Shown here: piece by piece, positions 43,317 through 53,042 of the stretch
Numbering within the stretch: position 1 is the stretch's first letter
How the letters are laid out: each line of letters opens with the position of its first letter
Assembly (NCBI GenBank): GCA_000818095.1
Contig: CP009416.1
Location: 1,096,001 to 1,160,000, forward strand
Length of the DNA stretch: 64,000 nt
Reading direction: 5' to 3'
Origin: Jeotgalibacillus malaysiensis
GTDB taxonomy: Bacteria > Bacillota > Bacilli > Bacillales > Jeotgalibacillaceae
Made by a program: the position numbers and the translations under genes
Notes under the pieces: generated by a model
What the model was told of the DNA's origin: nothing
Database searches by the model: none
What the model saw: the letters and a program-made list of their open reading frames with translations, nothing else

Positions 43317-44687
43317 ATGAGTCAGATCGATATAGAAGTAAAACAGGAATTTCCATTAACAATTAAACGTCTTGGGATTAACGGGGAAGGCGTCGGTTAT
43401 TTTAAAAAGCAGGTTGTCTTTGTTCCGGGCGCACTGCCTGGAGAAGAAATCGTGGCAGAAGTAACAGATGTAAAACCGAAATTTGCTACAGCAAAGATTA
43501 AGACAATCAGAAAAGAATCACCGGAGCGGGTTCAGCCGCCATGTCCTGTCTATGAAGCGTGCGGAGGGTGCCAGCTGCAGCACGTTACGTATACAGAGCA
43601 GCTGAAGTTCAAAAAAGATCTGATCCACCAGGCGCTTGAAAGACATGCAAAAGATCTTGCAGGTACGATTGATGTAAAAGATACGATTGGCATGGAGGAC
43701 CCTTGGCGCTACCGTAACAAGAGTCAGTTTCAAACGGCGAAGCAGGGGAAAAAGGTTATTGCGGGATTATACAGCATGAACTCACACGAACTTGTTGATA
43801 TTAAAGACTGTATCGTTCAGCGTAAGGAAACAAATAAAGCAACGCAGGTTGTCAGAAAGCAGCTTGAGAAGCTTGATATCCCAATTTACAATGAGCGCAC
43901 GAAAAAGGGGTGTGTCAGAACGATTGTGACTCGCGTCGGGGTTCACACTGGTGAAGTGCAGATTGTGATCGTAACTGCAGGGGAAGAACTTCCTAATAAA
44001 GAAAAACTGATCACTCAGCTTGAAAACAAAATGCCTGAGATCAAATCAATTATGCAAAATATTAACCCTACTTCAACGTCGATGATTTTTGGCAAAAAGA
44101 CAATAAAACTCTCCGGAAAGCCGACAATTGAAGAGCAGCTTGAGGAGTTCACTTATCATCTGTCTGCAAGAGCCTTTTTCCAATTGAATCCGGTTCAGAC
44201 AGTTAAACTATATGATGAAGTGAAAAAAGCGGCTGCGCTGACAGGAAAAGAAAAAATCGTTGATGCTTACTGCGGCTCAGGTACGATCGGACTTTGGCTG
44301 TCTGATGGTGCATCTGAAATCCGGGGTATGGACGTCATTAAGGAATCAATTATTGATGCACGTCAAAATGCACAGAACCATGGCGTGAAGAAGTACGATT
44401 ACCAGGTGGGAACAGCAGAAGAGTGGATGTTTAAATGGAAGAAGGAAGGCTTCAAGCCTGATGTCGTCGTTGTAGATCCGCCAAGAACCGGCTGTGATGA
44501 AAAGCTGCTTGATACCATTCTTGCACTTAAGCCAAAAACATTCATCTATACATCCTGCAACCCATCCACACTGGCAAAAGATTTGAAGAGACTGTCAGGA
44601 CAGTATAAAATTGAATCTATTCAGCCAGTCGATATGTTTCCTCAGACAAGCCAGGTGGAAAGTGTTACAAAGCTTGTATTGAAGTGA
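43317..44687 (+). CDS. yfjO: RumA/RlmCD-type 23S rRNA (uracil-5-)-methyltransferase (YfjO)
   Basis: A 456-residue RNA uracil-C5 methyltransferase. N-terminal TRAM domain (1-65, with G-I-N-G-E-G-V-G-Y), [4Fe-4S] cysteines [10 protein letters not shown] (Cys76, 82, 85) and a fourth near D-C-I-V-Q, then the SAM-binding domain ([25 protein letters not shown]). The catalytic Cys is in Y-T-S-C-N-P-S-T-L. The open frame starts inside yfjP; 43317 is the supported start. Which uridines it modifies (U747/U1939 class) cannot be told. Confidence 0.92.
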   Translation: MSQIDIEVKQEFPLTIKRLGINGEGVGYFKKQVVFVPGALPGEEIVAEVTDVKPKFATAKIKTIRKESPERVQPPCPVYEACGGCQLQHVTYTEQLKFKKDLIHQALERHAKDLAGTIDVKDTIGMEDPWRYRNKSQFQTAKQGKKVIAGLYSMNSHELVDIKDCIVQRKETNKATQVVRKQLEKLDIPIYNERTKKGCVRTIVTRVGVHTGEVQIVIVTAGEELPNKEKLITQLENKMPEIKSIMQNINPTSTSMIFGKKTIKLSGKPTIEEQLEEFTYHLSARAFFQLNPVQTVKLYDEVKKAAALTGKEKIVDAYCGSGTIGLWLSDGASEIRGMDVIKESIIDARQNAQNHGVKKYDYQVGTAEEWMFKWKKEGFKPDVVVVDPPRTGCDEKLLDTILALKPKTFIYTSCNPSTLAKDLKRLSGQYKIESIQPVDMFPQTSQVESVTKLVLK

Positions 44688-44719
44688 AGCTGATTCCTGC
44701 TGGAAAAGGAGGAACGATA

Positions 44720-46111
44720 ATGGATATTCAAACAAAAGAAGATGTTCAGAAAATCATTGATCGGCAGAAAACCTTTTTTCAAAGCGGTGTAACAAAGGAT
44801 GTAAAGTTCCGCATCAGTCAGTTGAAAAGACTGCAGCGCGTCATTAAAGAGCATGAAAAAGACATTTTAAAAGCTTTGCATAAAGACCTTGGTAAAAATG
44901 AATTTGAAGGGTATGTCACTGAAATCGGCTTTACCCTGAAAAGTATTAAAACGATGATTAAAAATGTGAAGCAGTGGTCAGAACCTGAAAAAGTGAAGAC
45001 GCCTGTTTTTCAGATGCCTTCTAAAAGCTTTATTTTGAAGGAGCCTTATGGCAGCGTGCTGATTATCGGACCGTTTAACTATCCTTTTCAGCTGTTAGTT
45101 GAACCGCTTATTGGTGCGATGGCTGCCGGCAACTGTGCTGTACTGAAGCCTTCAGAAAGCACGCCTGAAACAGCAAAAGTTGTGAAAAGAATGATTGAAG
45201 ATAACTTTGATCCTGCCTATCTCTCAGTCGTAGAAGGTGAGAAGGAAGAGACATCACTGTTAATCAACGCACCATTCGATTATATGTTTTTCACTGGCAG
45301 TGTACCTGTCGGAAAAATTGTGATGGAGGCAGCATCAAAAAATCTGGTGCCACACACGCTTGAGCTTGGCGGCAAGAGTCCGACGATTGTAGATGAGACA
45401 GCCGACCTTGATAAAGCAGCGCGCAGAATTATGTGGGGCAAGCTGATTAATTCTGGTCAGACGTGTATTGCACCTGATTATCTTGTTGTGCATGAGTCAG
45501 TGAAGGATCAGCTGGTTGAAAAGTTAAAAGAAACTGTTCAGGAATTTTACGGTCAGGATATTCAGCAAAACGATGAGTATGGCCGTATTGTAAATGAAAA
45601 GCATTTTGATCGTCTGCAGGATATTATCAAGCGTGATCAGGATCTGATTGTATACGGTGGTCAGACGGATCGTGATGATAAATTTATCGAGCCAACCATT
45701 CTTGATGGTGCTGACTGGTCGTCAGCTGCGATGGAGGATGAAATTTTCGGACCGGTGCTTCCTGTACTGACTTATCAGAACCTTGACGATGCAATTAATA
45801 TGATTAATGAGCATCCGAAGCCACTGGCGCTTTATGTGTTTACGGAAAACAGTCATACTGAAAATCAGGTGCTTGGCCGGATTTCATTTGGCGGAGGTTG
45901 TGTGAATGATACGCTTAGCCATGTGTCGAATGAGAATCTGCCGTTTGGCGGTGTTGGTCATTCGGGTGTGAATGCGTATCACGGGAAGCACAGCTTTGAT
46001 ACGTTCACGCACCGGAAGAGTATGATGAAGAAGAGTACGAAGGTGGATGTGAAGCTTGCATTCCCGCCTTATAAGACGAGCCTTGATACGATTAAGAGGC
46101 TGCTTGGATAA
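44720..46111 (+). CDS. Aldehyde dehydrogenase, class 3 type (YwdH-like)
   Basis: A 463-residue NAD(P)+-dependent aldehyde dehydrogenase with the short class 3/fatty-aldehyde layout, like B. subtilis YwdH. I-G-P-F-N-Y-P-F (about 112-119), F-T-G-S-V-P-V-G (nucleotide fold), catalytic Glu in L-E-L-G-G-K-S-P and catalytic Cys in S-G-Q-T-C-I-A-P-D-Y. The C-terminus has F-G-G-V-G-H-S-G and an amphipathic tail (F-P-P-Y). It follows yfjO by 32 bases with its own AAAGGAGG; 44720 is chosen over the overlapping 44684 start. Physiological aldehyde unknown. Confidence 0.93.
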   Translation: MDIQTKEDVQKIIDRQKTFFQSGVTKDVKFRISQLKRLQRVIKEHEKDILKALHKDLGKNEFEGYVTEIGFTLKSIKTMIKNVKQWSEPEKVKTPVFQMPSKSFILKEPYGSVLIIGPFNYPFQLLVEPLIGAMAAGNCAVLKPSESTPETAKVVKRMIEDNFDPAYLSVVEGEKEETSLLINAPFDYMFFTGSVPVGKIVMEAASKNLVPHTLELGGKSPTIVDETADLDKAARRIMWGKLINSGQTCIAPDYLVVHESVKDQLVEKLKETVQEFYGQDIQQNDEYGRIVNEKHFDRLQDIIKRDQDLIVYGGQTDRDDKFIEPTILDGADWSSAAMEDEIFGPVLPVLTYQNLDDAINMINEHPKPLALYVFTENSHTENQVLGRISFGGGCVNDTLSHVSNENLPFGGVGHSGVNAYHGKHSFDTFTHRKSMMKKSTKVDVKLAFPPYKTSLDTIKRLLG

Positions 46112-46129
46112 AAATTAATTGTTAAAACC

Positions 46130-46258
46130 GCTGACCTGTTCCGTGGAGGACTGCGCTTTCCTGCCCCCGGGCGGTGAGCCCCTACATGCTTCGCATGAAT
46201 GGTCTCACCTGTCCCTTCTCTGGGGCGGGAATCTCCGTCCTCCACTCCACAGGTCAGC
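46130..46258 (-). repeat. Structured intergenic repeat, family R, copy 6
   Basis: About 129 bp with a perfect 10-bp terminal inverted repeat GCTGACCTGT/ACAGGTCAGC and a second stem TGGAGGAC/GTCCTCCA. Its core is the most diverged of the full-length copies (GCGGTGAG...CTCACC retained). Confidence 0.85.
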
Positions 46259-46294
46259 TGGATTTGTACTATCTAATCTTCAATTAATTAATAT

Positions 46295-46336
46295 AAAAAG
46301 GAAGGAGTGCTTTTTTACGAGCGCTCCTTCCTTTTA
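46295..46336. terminator. Bidirectional terminator, aldehyde dehydrogenase / yfhF
   Basis: Stem AAAAGGAAGGAGTGC/GCGCTCCTTCCTTTT with A- and T-runs. Confidence 0.88.
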
Positions 46337-47242
46337 TTATTTATTATAAATCTCTTTTAATGCATCATGCAGCAGCGGATATTTAAATGTAAATCCGTGG
46401 TCCTCCAGTACTTTTGGAATCACTTTGTTACCTTCAAGTACGAGTGAGCTTTTGTCTCCGAGTGCGACTTTGAGTGCAAAGCCTGGTACCGGCATCCAGT
46501 GCGGGCGGTTTAGGACGGTGCCGACTGTTTTGCCGAAGTCTTTCATTTTCATCGGATTAGGCGCTGTCACGTTAACCGGTCCTTCGAGCGTTTCGTCTTC
46601 AATGGCGTGCCAGACGGCTCTTGCCACATCTTCATGATGGACCCATGAGAGCCATTGTCTTCCTGACCCTACAGTACCACCGGCCATCATCTTATAAGGG
46701 AGGACGATATTCGGGAGTGCACCATCGTCTTTTCCTAAAATGATCCCAAATCGCGCGCACACAACTCTGACACCCTCATCTTCAGCAAGCTTTGCTTTAT
46801 GCTCCCAGTCCACAACAGTTTCAGCGAGAAAATCGTCTCCACGTTCATGAGAGGCTTCCGTATAAATTTTTGTTTCAGATGGCGGATATATCCCGATTGC
46901 ACTTGCATTGACCAATACAGATGGTTTTTCTTCAAACGTTCGGATTAATCTGAGGATTTCATCTGTCGCTTCCATCCTGCTGTCATAGATCTTTTTCTTT
47001 TGCTCATCGTTCCATCTGCCGTTATTAATTGACTCACCTGCTAAATTGATCACTGCATCGATTTTAGGCAGTTCTTTTTCCGGTGAAGCACCGTCTGTCA
47101 GCCATTTGATATAAGTAACATGAGCCTGACTTTTTCGGTCGGGGTTTCTTGTGAGGGTGTATACCTCATGTCCTTTTTCAGTCAGAAGCTTTGTGATGGA
47201 CTTACCTGCAAACCCGGTTCCTCCGCTCAATAATATATTCAT
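46337..47242 (-). CDS. yfhF: TIGR01777-type NAD-dependent epimerase (SDR39U1 family, YfhF)
   Basis: A 301-residue atypical short-chain dehydrogenase like B. subtilis YfhF. The nucleotide-binding G-G-T-G-F-A-G (7-13) is at the N-terminus; N-L-A-G-E-S-I-N-N-G-R-W (about 66-77) is the family signature; the C-terminal DUF1731-like segment contains R-P-H-W-M-P-V-P-G-F. Reaction unknown. GAGGGATTT before the ATG is a fair ribosome site. Divergent from recX; across the gap a GTGTGCGGG/CCCGCACAC inverted repeat (47310-47357) overlaps the probable recX promoter. Confidence 0.92.
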   Translation of the reverse strand: MNILLSGGTGFAGKSITKLLTEKGHEVYTLTRNPDRKSQAHVTYIKWLTDGASPEKELPKIDAVINLAGESINNGRWNDEQKKKIYDSRMEATDEILRLIRTFEEKPSVLVNASAIGIYPPSETKIYTEASHERGDDFLAETVVDWEHKAKLAEDEGVRVVCARFGIILGKDDGALPNIVLPYKMMAGGTVGSGRQWLSWVHHEDVARAVWHAIEDETLEGPVNVTAPNPMKMKDFGKTVGTVLNRPHWMPVPGFALKVALGDKSSLVLEGNKVIPKVLEDHGFTFKYPLLHDALKEIYNK

Positions 47243-47404
47243 CTAAATCCCTCCAGCGCTGTTAATAAATACTCTTTCAACTTTCATACCCTGAATCCCT
47301 TCTTTACATGTGTGCGGGGGAATAATAATGTGTTTTTATCTTTCCGGTCCCGCACACAGCGTCATTCAGAAAAATATGATATTGTTTGGTTGGAGGTGTT
47401 TCTC

Positions 47405-48217
47405 ATGCCCGTTATTACAAAAATCACAAAGCAAAAGCGTAATGAAGAACGCTATAATATATTTCTTGATGGTAAGTATGCATTTAGTGTGGATGAAGCC
47501 GTTTTAGTCCAGTATCAACTTCAGAAAAATAAAGAAATTGATGATTTTGATATAGGTGAAATCGAGTATGAGGATCAGATCCGAAAGGGGTTTAATAAAG
47601 CCCTTGTATACTTGAGTTACCGGATGCGATCTGAAAAAGAAATTGCTGATTATCTTCTTGAGCATGAAATGGGTGAAGCGGCAATTGATGAGACGCTCCA
47701 CAAGCTCAGACGTTATGGCTATGTGAACGATGAAGAGTTTGCAAAAGCATTTATTAATACAAAGTTCAATACCACCGATAAAGGTCCGCTGCAGATTAAA
47801 ACGGGTCTGAAGGAAAAGGGTATTTCAAATGAGGTCATTGAGCGGTTAATGAGTGACCGGGATGCAGAGCAGTGGAAGGAGCGCGCTGCTGAGATCATGG
47901 CGAAGGTGATAAAAAAGAACCCAAAGCTGTCACCCCTGCAGATTAAAAAGAAAACGCAGGATACGCTTGCGAGAAAAGGGTATAGCGGACAGACGGTTTC
48001 TGCTGTTCTTGCAGATCTTTCAGTTGAAAGAGATGAAGACGAACAAAAGACAGCCGTTTTATCTCAGGCACGAAAAGCGCATAACAAATATGCCCGGAAA
48101 TTTGAAGGGTTTGAATATGAACAGAAAATGAAGCAGGCTTTATATAGAAAAGGTTTTACAATGGATGAAATCGAGTGGGCGATTGAAGAACTGAGAGAAG
48201 AAGATGAAAAAAGCTGA
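47405..48217 (+). CDS. recX: Recombination regulator RecX
   Basis: A 270-residue RecX (264 in B. subtilis), modulator of RecA filaments. Three-helix RecX repeats are visible: A-L-V-Y-L-S-Y-R-M-R-S-E-K-E-I, L-R-R-Y-G-Y-V-N-D-E-E-F-A, and a C-terminal L-Y-R-K-G-F-T-M-D-E-I. The open frame begins 31 codons earlier, but GGAGGTG places the start at 47405. A probable promoter is TTTACA-N17-TAATGT (47303-47331). The last codons overlap the hairpin that terminates the facing SDR gene. Confidence 0.93.
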   Translation: MPVITKITKQKRNEERYNIFLDGKYAFSVDEAVLVQYQLQKNKEIDDFDIGEIEYEDQIRKGFNKALVYLSYRMRSEKEIADYLLEHEMGEAAIDETLHKLRRYGYVNDEEFAKAFINTKFNTTDKGPLQIKTGLKEKGISNEVIERLMSDRDAEQWKERAAEIMAKVIKKNPKLSPLQIKKKTQDTLARKGYSGQTVSAVLADLSVERDEDEQKTAVLSQARKAHNKYARKFEGFEYEQKMKQALYRKGFTMDEIEWAIEELREEDEKS

Positions 48218-48235
48218 TTCTCATAAAGAACCAGC
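48206..48235 (-). terminator. Terminator of the SDR gene, overlapping the recX 3' end
   Basis: Stem GCTGGTTCT/AGAATCAGC (one mismatch) with seven T residues on the minus strand. The plus strand lacks a T-run. Confidence 0.75.
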
Positions 48236-48244
48236 CTCGTTTGA

Positions 48245-48904
48245 TCAGGATGCCTGAATTTCATCCTGGTCCATCTGATGATAAATTCTTTCAGCGATTT
48301 CTTTTGGAGCAGGGAGTCTTTCAGGATCTGACACATAGTGATTGTGATCCCAAAATGGCGTATTCATACCGCCCATATACGCTCTCACTACGCGAATGCC
48401 ATCTTCAGCAACCTCTTTAGCAAGGCTTTCTGAATAACCTCTGAACGCATATTTTGAAGCCACATAACCTGTTTCGTTCACCTTTCCTTTTTGTGCGGCA
48501 GTAGACAGGATATTCAGAATCAATCCGCTCTTTTTTCTTTTCATATCAGGAAGCAGTGTGTTAGTTAACAGCATTGGACCGATCGCATTAATGTGCATCA
48601 TTTCATTTAGCTGATCATACGTTAAGCTCTCAGCTTTTCCAAAGTGCCCGACGCCGGCGTTATTAACAAGAAGGTCAGGCAGTAGGTTATTATCTGACAG
48701 CTGATCATAAAGTTTTTGAATAGAAGCAGGGTCGGCTACATCTGCAGTCATTACAGTGCTTTCAGCTAATGAAGATGCAACCTCTTCAAGCTTATCAGCC
48801 GTTCTGCCAACGAGTACAATGTGGTAATCCTGTCCAAACAGTAAAGCGAGCTCTTTACCAAGGCCGGAACCGGCACCTGTAATCAAAGCAATTTTTTTAG
48901 ACAT
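48245..48904 (-). CDS. Short-chain dehydrogenase/reductase
   Basis: A 219-residue classical SDR. Cofactor motif T-G-A-G-S-G-L-G (about 9-16), N-N-A-G structural motif, catalytic Y-V-A-S-K with Ser in N-I-L-S-T. Arg just after beta-2 (V-G-R-T) suggests NADPH. Substrate unknown. Start at 48904 chosen for AAAAGGAG; the frame is open further. It sits between recX and yfhH and is on the opposite strand, so it interrupts an otherwise B. subtilis-like order. Confidence 0.9.
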   Translation of the reverse strand: MSKKIALITGAGSGLGKELALLFGQDYHIVLVGRTADKLEEVASSLAESTVMTADVADPASIQKLYDQLSDNNLLPDLLVNNAGVGHFGKAESLTYDQLNEMMHINAIGPMLLTNTLLPDMKRKKSGLILNILSTAAQKGKVNETGYVASKYAFRGYSESLAKEVAEDGIRVVRAYMGGMNTPFWDHNHYVSDPERLPAPKEIAERIYHQMDQDEIQAS

Positions 48905-49000
48905 TTGAATGCTCCTTTTAAAAGATTTACTATACAAAATCCTACCACAATCAGTGATTTTGTTCAGCACGTCCATTATAATGCTCATGAGGTGTTAAAC

Positions 49001-49336
49001 ATGTCCACAGAAAAAAGATACAGCACAATGACTGAACACGAGCTGAAACAGGAAATTGCCCAGCTCAAAGAAAAAGCGCGTAAGGCAGAAGCGCTTGGAA
49101 TCGTAAATGAATTCGCCGTACTTGAAAGAAAAGCAATTATGGCCGAAGCTTATTTACTGAATCCAAAAGACTTTAAGAAGCAGGAAGTCTATGCAATTAA
49201 AAACGATCCGGGCAAGTATTTTAAGATTGATTACTTAAACGGTGTATTTGCATGGGGCTACAGACTTGGCGGTGAGAGAGAGCTTGAAGCACTGCCGATC
49301 TCGCTGCTTGAAAATAAAAAAGGAGGTCAATCATGA
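49001..49336 (+). CDS. yfhH: DUF1811 family protein YfhH
   Basis: A 111-residue soluble protein of the YfhH (DUF1811) family. The N-terminal helical hairpin Y-S-T-M-T-E-H-E-L-K-Q-E-I (7-19) leads to V-L-E-R-K-A-I-M-A-E-A-Y, and the C-terminal SH3-like part has F-K-I-D-Y-L-N-G-V-F-A-W-G-Y-R. Function unknown. GAGGTG precedes the start at 49001. It overlaps yfhJ by four bases. Confidence 0.92.
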   Translation: MSTEKRYSTMTEHELKQEIAQLKEKARKAEALGIVNEFAVLERKAIMAEAYLLNPKDFKKQEVYAIKNDPGKYFKIDYLNGVFAWGYRLGGERELEALPISLLENKKGGQS

Positions 49337-49596
49337 GTGAGGAAAAACAGGCATTAATTGATAAACTCAGATTGAAGGATCCGACACTTTCTGAAGAAAA
49401 AGCGGGTATGCTCATTGATCTGTTAAGAGAAGATTTTGAAGCGACGTATGCAAAAGCCGGCTATGAATATCAGGGTGAGGAAATGTCAAAAAGAATCGTC
49501 GAGCAGTGGATTGATAACTATGGAGACAGAATCAGCGAAGTCGCAGCGATGAATGAGAAGTATGCAGCGATTTTGAAGAATGATGATGTTCATTAA
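49333..49596 (+). CDS. yfhJ: WVELL-family protein YfhJ
   Basis: An 87-residue small protein matching YfhJ (88 in B. subtilis): the conserved L-L-R-E-D-F-E-A-T-Y-A-K-A-G (30-43) and W-I-D-N-Y-G are present, although the eponymous W-V-E-L-L reads M-L-I-D-L-L here. Unknown function. Translationally coupled to yfhH. In B. subtilis sspK and others follow; here the next element is repeat copy 7 and no terminator was seen. Confidence 0.88.
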   Translation: MSEEKQALIDKLRLKDPTLSEEKAGMLIDLLREDFEATYAKAGYEYQGEEMSKRIVEQWIDNYGDRISEVAAMNEKYAAILKNDDVH

Positions 49597-49657
49597 TGAA
49601 AAAGTAAGTAAAAAAATGATGATTAATAATAGCATTTTTTATATCTAATTTCATTTT

Positions 49658-49780
49658 AGTGGAACGGAGCGGAAGGGGGCGACTCCTGTGGCAGGAAGGG
49701 ACAGGTGAGACAAAGTATGGCGCAGCCTGCTGGCTCACCGCCCGGCCACGGAAAGCGTCCCCCTGTAGCGCAGTGGAACG
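49658..49780 (+). repeat. Structured intergenic repeat, family R, copy 7
   Basis: About 123 bp. Inner stem GGGGGCGAC/GTCCCCC and GGTGAG/CTCACC hold, but instead of an outer inverted repeat the copy is bounded by direct repeats AGTGGAACG (49658-49666 and 49772-49780). Confidence 0.85.
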
Positions 49781-49782
49781 AT

Positions 49783-49820
49783 TAAAAGAGGCTGGACAAT
49801 AAACTTGTCACAGCCTCTTC
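49783..49820 (-). terminator. Terminator of yfhP
   Basis: Stem AAGAGGCTG/CAGCCTCTT with inner TGACA/TGTC pairing; CTTTTAA follows on the minus strand. Confidence 0.82.
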
Positions 49821-49821
49821 A

Positions 49822-50805
49822 TCATTCATTCGGTAATATATCAAGCTTCTTCTGCAGCTTTTCTTCGCTGAAGATCCAGCCTGTATAAGAGCTTTGGATA
49901 TCAAGATCTTTATCCATCTGCACAACAGCAACGAACGGGTAATGATCGTTACTGCGGTATCTTAAGTCAATAAATCTGACTTCATACTGATCATCAGCTT
50001 CACTCAGTTCCCACCTGTACAGTGGTGAAAAGGAGAGGAATGCTGAAACGTTTCGGTCAGTTTTTGCTTTTTGGAAAATTTCATTATCAGGAATCGATTT
50101 TTTCTTGAATTTATCATAGATCGTAATGGATCGTCCGTAAGCCCGTCCTACATAGAAATGCTCTTCGGTTTCAGCAGCGATTCGCCATTGGTAAAAGCGG
50201 ATTGTAGGTGCGATAATAACATTATCTGCTTTTGGGATCGTTTTTTTAATCGAATGCCGGACAGCTGACTGAAGCATGAACCGGACGATATAATAACCGA
50301 CGATCACGGTGTACATAATGAGGAAAGTCGGTACAGGGTTTGCACCGAATCCCCATATAATCAGTCCAATGACGTGAATACCGAAAATAATCGGATCAAA
50401 TGTATTGATTACACCAAGCGCAACCCACCTGGATGAAAAAGGACGGAGCGCCTGCGTTCCGTAACTGTTGAAAATATCTACAAATACATGCAGGAATACT
50501 GCAAGGAAAGTCCAGAGCCACAAGTGGAGCAGATTGGCTTCCGGGAAAAACGGAAAGATTGCTGCAGTGATGGCGATTGGCCAGAGCATCACAGCCGGTA
50601 CTGAATGCGTGATACCACGATGGTGTCTGATATATACGGCATTATTACGTAACTTGAGTACAGTATCAGCATCAGGTGCCTGTGAGCCGATGACTGCTGC
50701 AATTAATACACTCTGGGCAGTTGCAGGATCGTTGGCAACGACCGGATCGATGGCAGCGAGACCGCCGATTGCAAAACCCATTACGATATGCGTACCAGTA
50801 TCCAA
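49822..50805 (-). CDS. yfhP: YfhP family metal-dependent membrane hydrolase
   Basis: A 327-residue protein of the YdjM/YfhP family. M-D-T-G-T-H-I-V-M-G at the start, A-P-D-A-D (42-46) and H-H-R-G-I-T-H-S (about 59-66) are the putative metal-binding motifs; four to five helices span residues 65-180, and V-F-V-D-I-F-N-S-Y-G carries another family Asp. The C-terminal 150 residues are soluble. Predicted metal-dependent hydrolase, biochemically uncharacterised; the B. subtilis homologue is linked to surfactin gene control. AGGAGG-type site (AAAGGAGGGG) before the ATG; divergent from mutY. Confidence 0.9.
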   Translation of the reverse strand: MDTGTHIVMGFAIGGLAAIDPVVANDPATAQSVLIAAVIGSQAPDADTVLKLRNNAVYIRHHRGITHSVPAVMLWPIAITAAIFPFFPEANLLHLWLWTFLAVFLHVFVDIFNSYGTQALRPFSSRWVALGVINTFDPIIFGIHVIGLIIWGFGANPVPTFLIMYTVIVGYYIVRFMLQSAVRHSIKKTIPKADNVIIAPTIRFYQWRIAAETEEHFYVGRAYGRSITIYDKFKKKSIPDNEIFQKAKTDRNVSAFLSFSPLYRWELSEADDQYEVRFIDLRYRSNDHYPFVAVVQMDKDLDIQSSYTGWIFSEEKLQKKLDILPNE

Positions 50806-50936
50806 TGTGCAACCCCTCCTTTACGTACGAGTTTTTTTATTATGTCGCATTTTAATGATAAATTGCAAGAAACGATCTGTCTATCATTAGACTATTCCCT
50901 TGATTTTGAACGAGTTAACATAAAGGATGGATATTT

Positions 50937-52034
50937 ATGAATGAAGAACTAGAAAAGCGAATAAAAAAGGTAAATGCCAAAAAATTTGGCGACGATCTCG
51001 TTGGCTGGTTTGAACAGGAAATGAGAGATCTCCCTTGGAGAGAAAATCAGGACCCATACAGGGTGTGGGTGTCTGAAATTATGCTTCAGCAGACCAGAGT
51101 AGACACTGTAATTCCTTATTATAACCGATTCATGGAACAGTTCCCGACAGTTGAAGCATTAGCGAATGCCCCAGAGGACCAGGTGTTAAAAGCTTGGGAA
51201 GGACTCGGATATTATTCGCGTGCAAGAAATCTTCAGGCTGCTGTAAGAGAAGTACATGAGACCTATAACGGCATCGTACCTGATTCACCAAAGGAAATCT
51301 TTGCTTTAAAAGGAGTAGGACCTTACACAGCCGGTGCGATTTTGAGCATTGCTTACGGTAAGCCTGAGCCTGCAGTAGATGGAAACGTGATGAGGGTAAT
51401 GTCCCGGATCTTATCAATATGGGATGATATTGCGAAGCCCGCTTCAAGGAAAGTGTTTGAAGCTGCTGTCAGAGAACTGATCTACAGGGAAAACCCTTCC
51501 TACTTTAATCAGGCATTGATGGAGCTCGGGGCAATTGTCTGCACACCAACCTCACCATCATGCTTCTTATGTCCTGTTCAGTCACACTGCGCCGCATTTG
51601 CAGAAGGCTCACAGCAGGAGCTTCCTGTGAAAAGTAAAAAGAAAGCTGCAAAAACGGTTGAACTGCTGACAGTTATCGCAGAAAATAATAAGGGTGAGGT
51701 ACTTGTTACCCAAAGACCTGAGCAGGGTCTGCTTGCAAATATGTGGGAGTTCCCGAGTTTTGAAAAAAACGGAACAGACATCAGCAGTCAAATGTCTGAA
51801 TTTCTACTGTCTGATTATCAGGTTGAAGCAGTTATTACAGATGAAGAATGGCTGGCTCAGGACCACATTTTTACACACCTGATCTGGAAAATGCAGGTCG
51901 GCAGAGCAAAGGTGAGTATGGCAGATACAGCATTGCCTGAAAAGACACTTTGGGTATCAAAAGATAAAATTGAAAAACTTGCAATGCCCGTTTCACACAG
52001 AAAAATTGCAAATCGCTGGAGCGCATTAACGTAA
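50937..52034 (+). CDS. mutY: A/G-specific adenine glycosylase MutY
   Basis: A 365-residue base-excision repair enzyme removing adenine opposite 8-oxoguanine. Catalytic Glu47 in S-E-I-M-L-Q-Q-T, hairpin L-K-G-V-G-P-Y-T-A-G (124-133), catalytic Asp148 in V-D-G-N-V-M-R-V, and the [4Fe-4S] loop Cys202-x6-Cys209-x2-Cys212-x5-Cys218. The C-terminal Nudix-like domain (about 235-365) recognises 8-oxoG and ends S-H-R-K-I. AAAGGATGG precedes the start. Followed 15 bases later by fabL, as in B. subtilis. Confidence 0.96.
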   Translation: MNEELEKRIKKVNAKKFGDDLVGWFEQEMRDLPWRENQDPYRVWVSEIMLQQTRVDTVIPYYNRFMEQFPTVEALANAPEDQVLKAWEGLGYYSRARNLQAAVREVHETYNGIVPDSPKEIFALKGVGPYTAGAILSIAYGKPEPAVDGNVMRVMSRILSIWDDIAKPASRKVFEAAVRELIYRENPSYFNQALMELGAIVCTPTSPSCFLCPVQSHCAAFAEGSQQELPVKSKKKAAKTVELLTVIAENNKGEVLVTQRPEQGLLANMWEFPSFEKNGTDISSQMSEFLLSDYQVEAVITDEEWLAQDHIFTHLIWKMQVGRAKVSMADTALPEKTLWVSKDKIEKLAMPVSHRKIANRWSALT

Positions 52035-52796
<762 letters not shown>

Positions 52797-52801
52797 TGCA
52801 T

Positions 52802-52831
52802 GAATAAGATCTGATACTCCGGACCATATTA
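52802..52831 (+). promoter_or_regulatory. SigG promoter of sspE
   Basis: GAATA, 18-base spacer, CATATTA: an exact match to the forespore consensus GHATR-N18-CATNHTA. Confidence 0.88.
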
Positions 52832-52854
52832 AGTGTCACGGAGGTGAGATCTCA

Positions 52855-53031
52855 ATGAAAAAACAGCCAAACAAAACACAAGCCGGCACAAACGTTGAAA
52901 AAGTAAAGCAGCAAAATGCAGGTGCATTTGCTGAAGAGTTCGCTTCAGAAACAAATGCTGCTGAAGTAAAACAGCAGAACAAGCAGTCTGAAGCTAATAA
53001 AGGAAATCAAAACCAGCAGAACAAACGCTAA
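52855..53031 (+). CDS. sspE: Gamma-type small acid-soluble spore protein
   Basis: A 58-residue, Gln/Asn/Ala-rich peptide of the gamma-SASP family, an amino-acid reserve stored in the spore core and degraded at germination. It shows the typical composition and A-F-A-E-E-F-A-S-E-T-N-A-A-E-V-K-Q-Q-N unit, with the E-F-A-S-E germination-protease site, but has only one full unit; B. subtilis SspE (84 residues) has two. GGAGGTGA precedes the ATG, with a consensus SigG promoter upstream and a terminator downstream. The fabL-sspE-ygaB order matches B. subtilis. Confidence 0.92.
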   Translation: MKKQPNKTQAGTNVEKVKQQNAGAFAEEFASETNAAEVKQQNKQSEANKGNQNQQNKR

Positions 53032-53042
53032 CATTTGTCGAA

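Noticed and set aside
47310..47357. GTGTGCGGG/CCCGCACAC as a terminator between yfhF and recX
   Set aside because: The loop is 30 nt, there is no T-run, and the genes diverge; at most a regulatory palindrome over the recX promoter.
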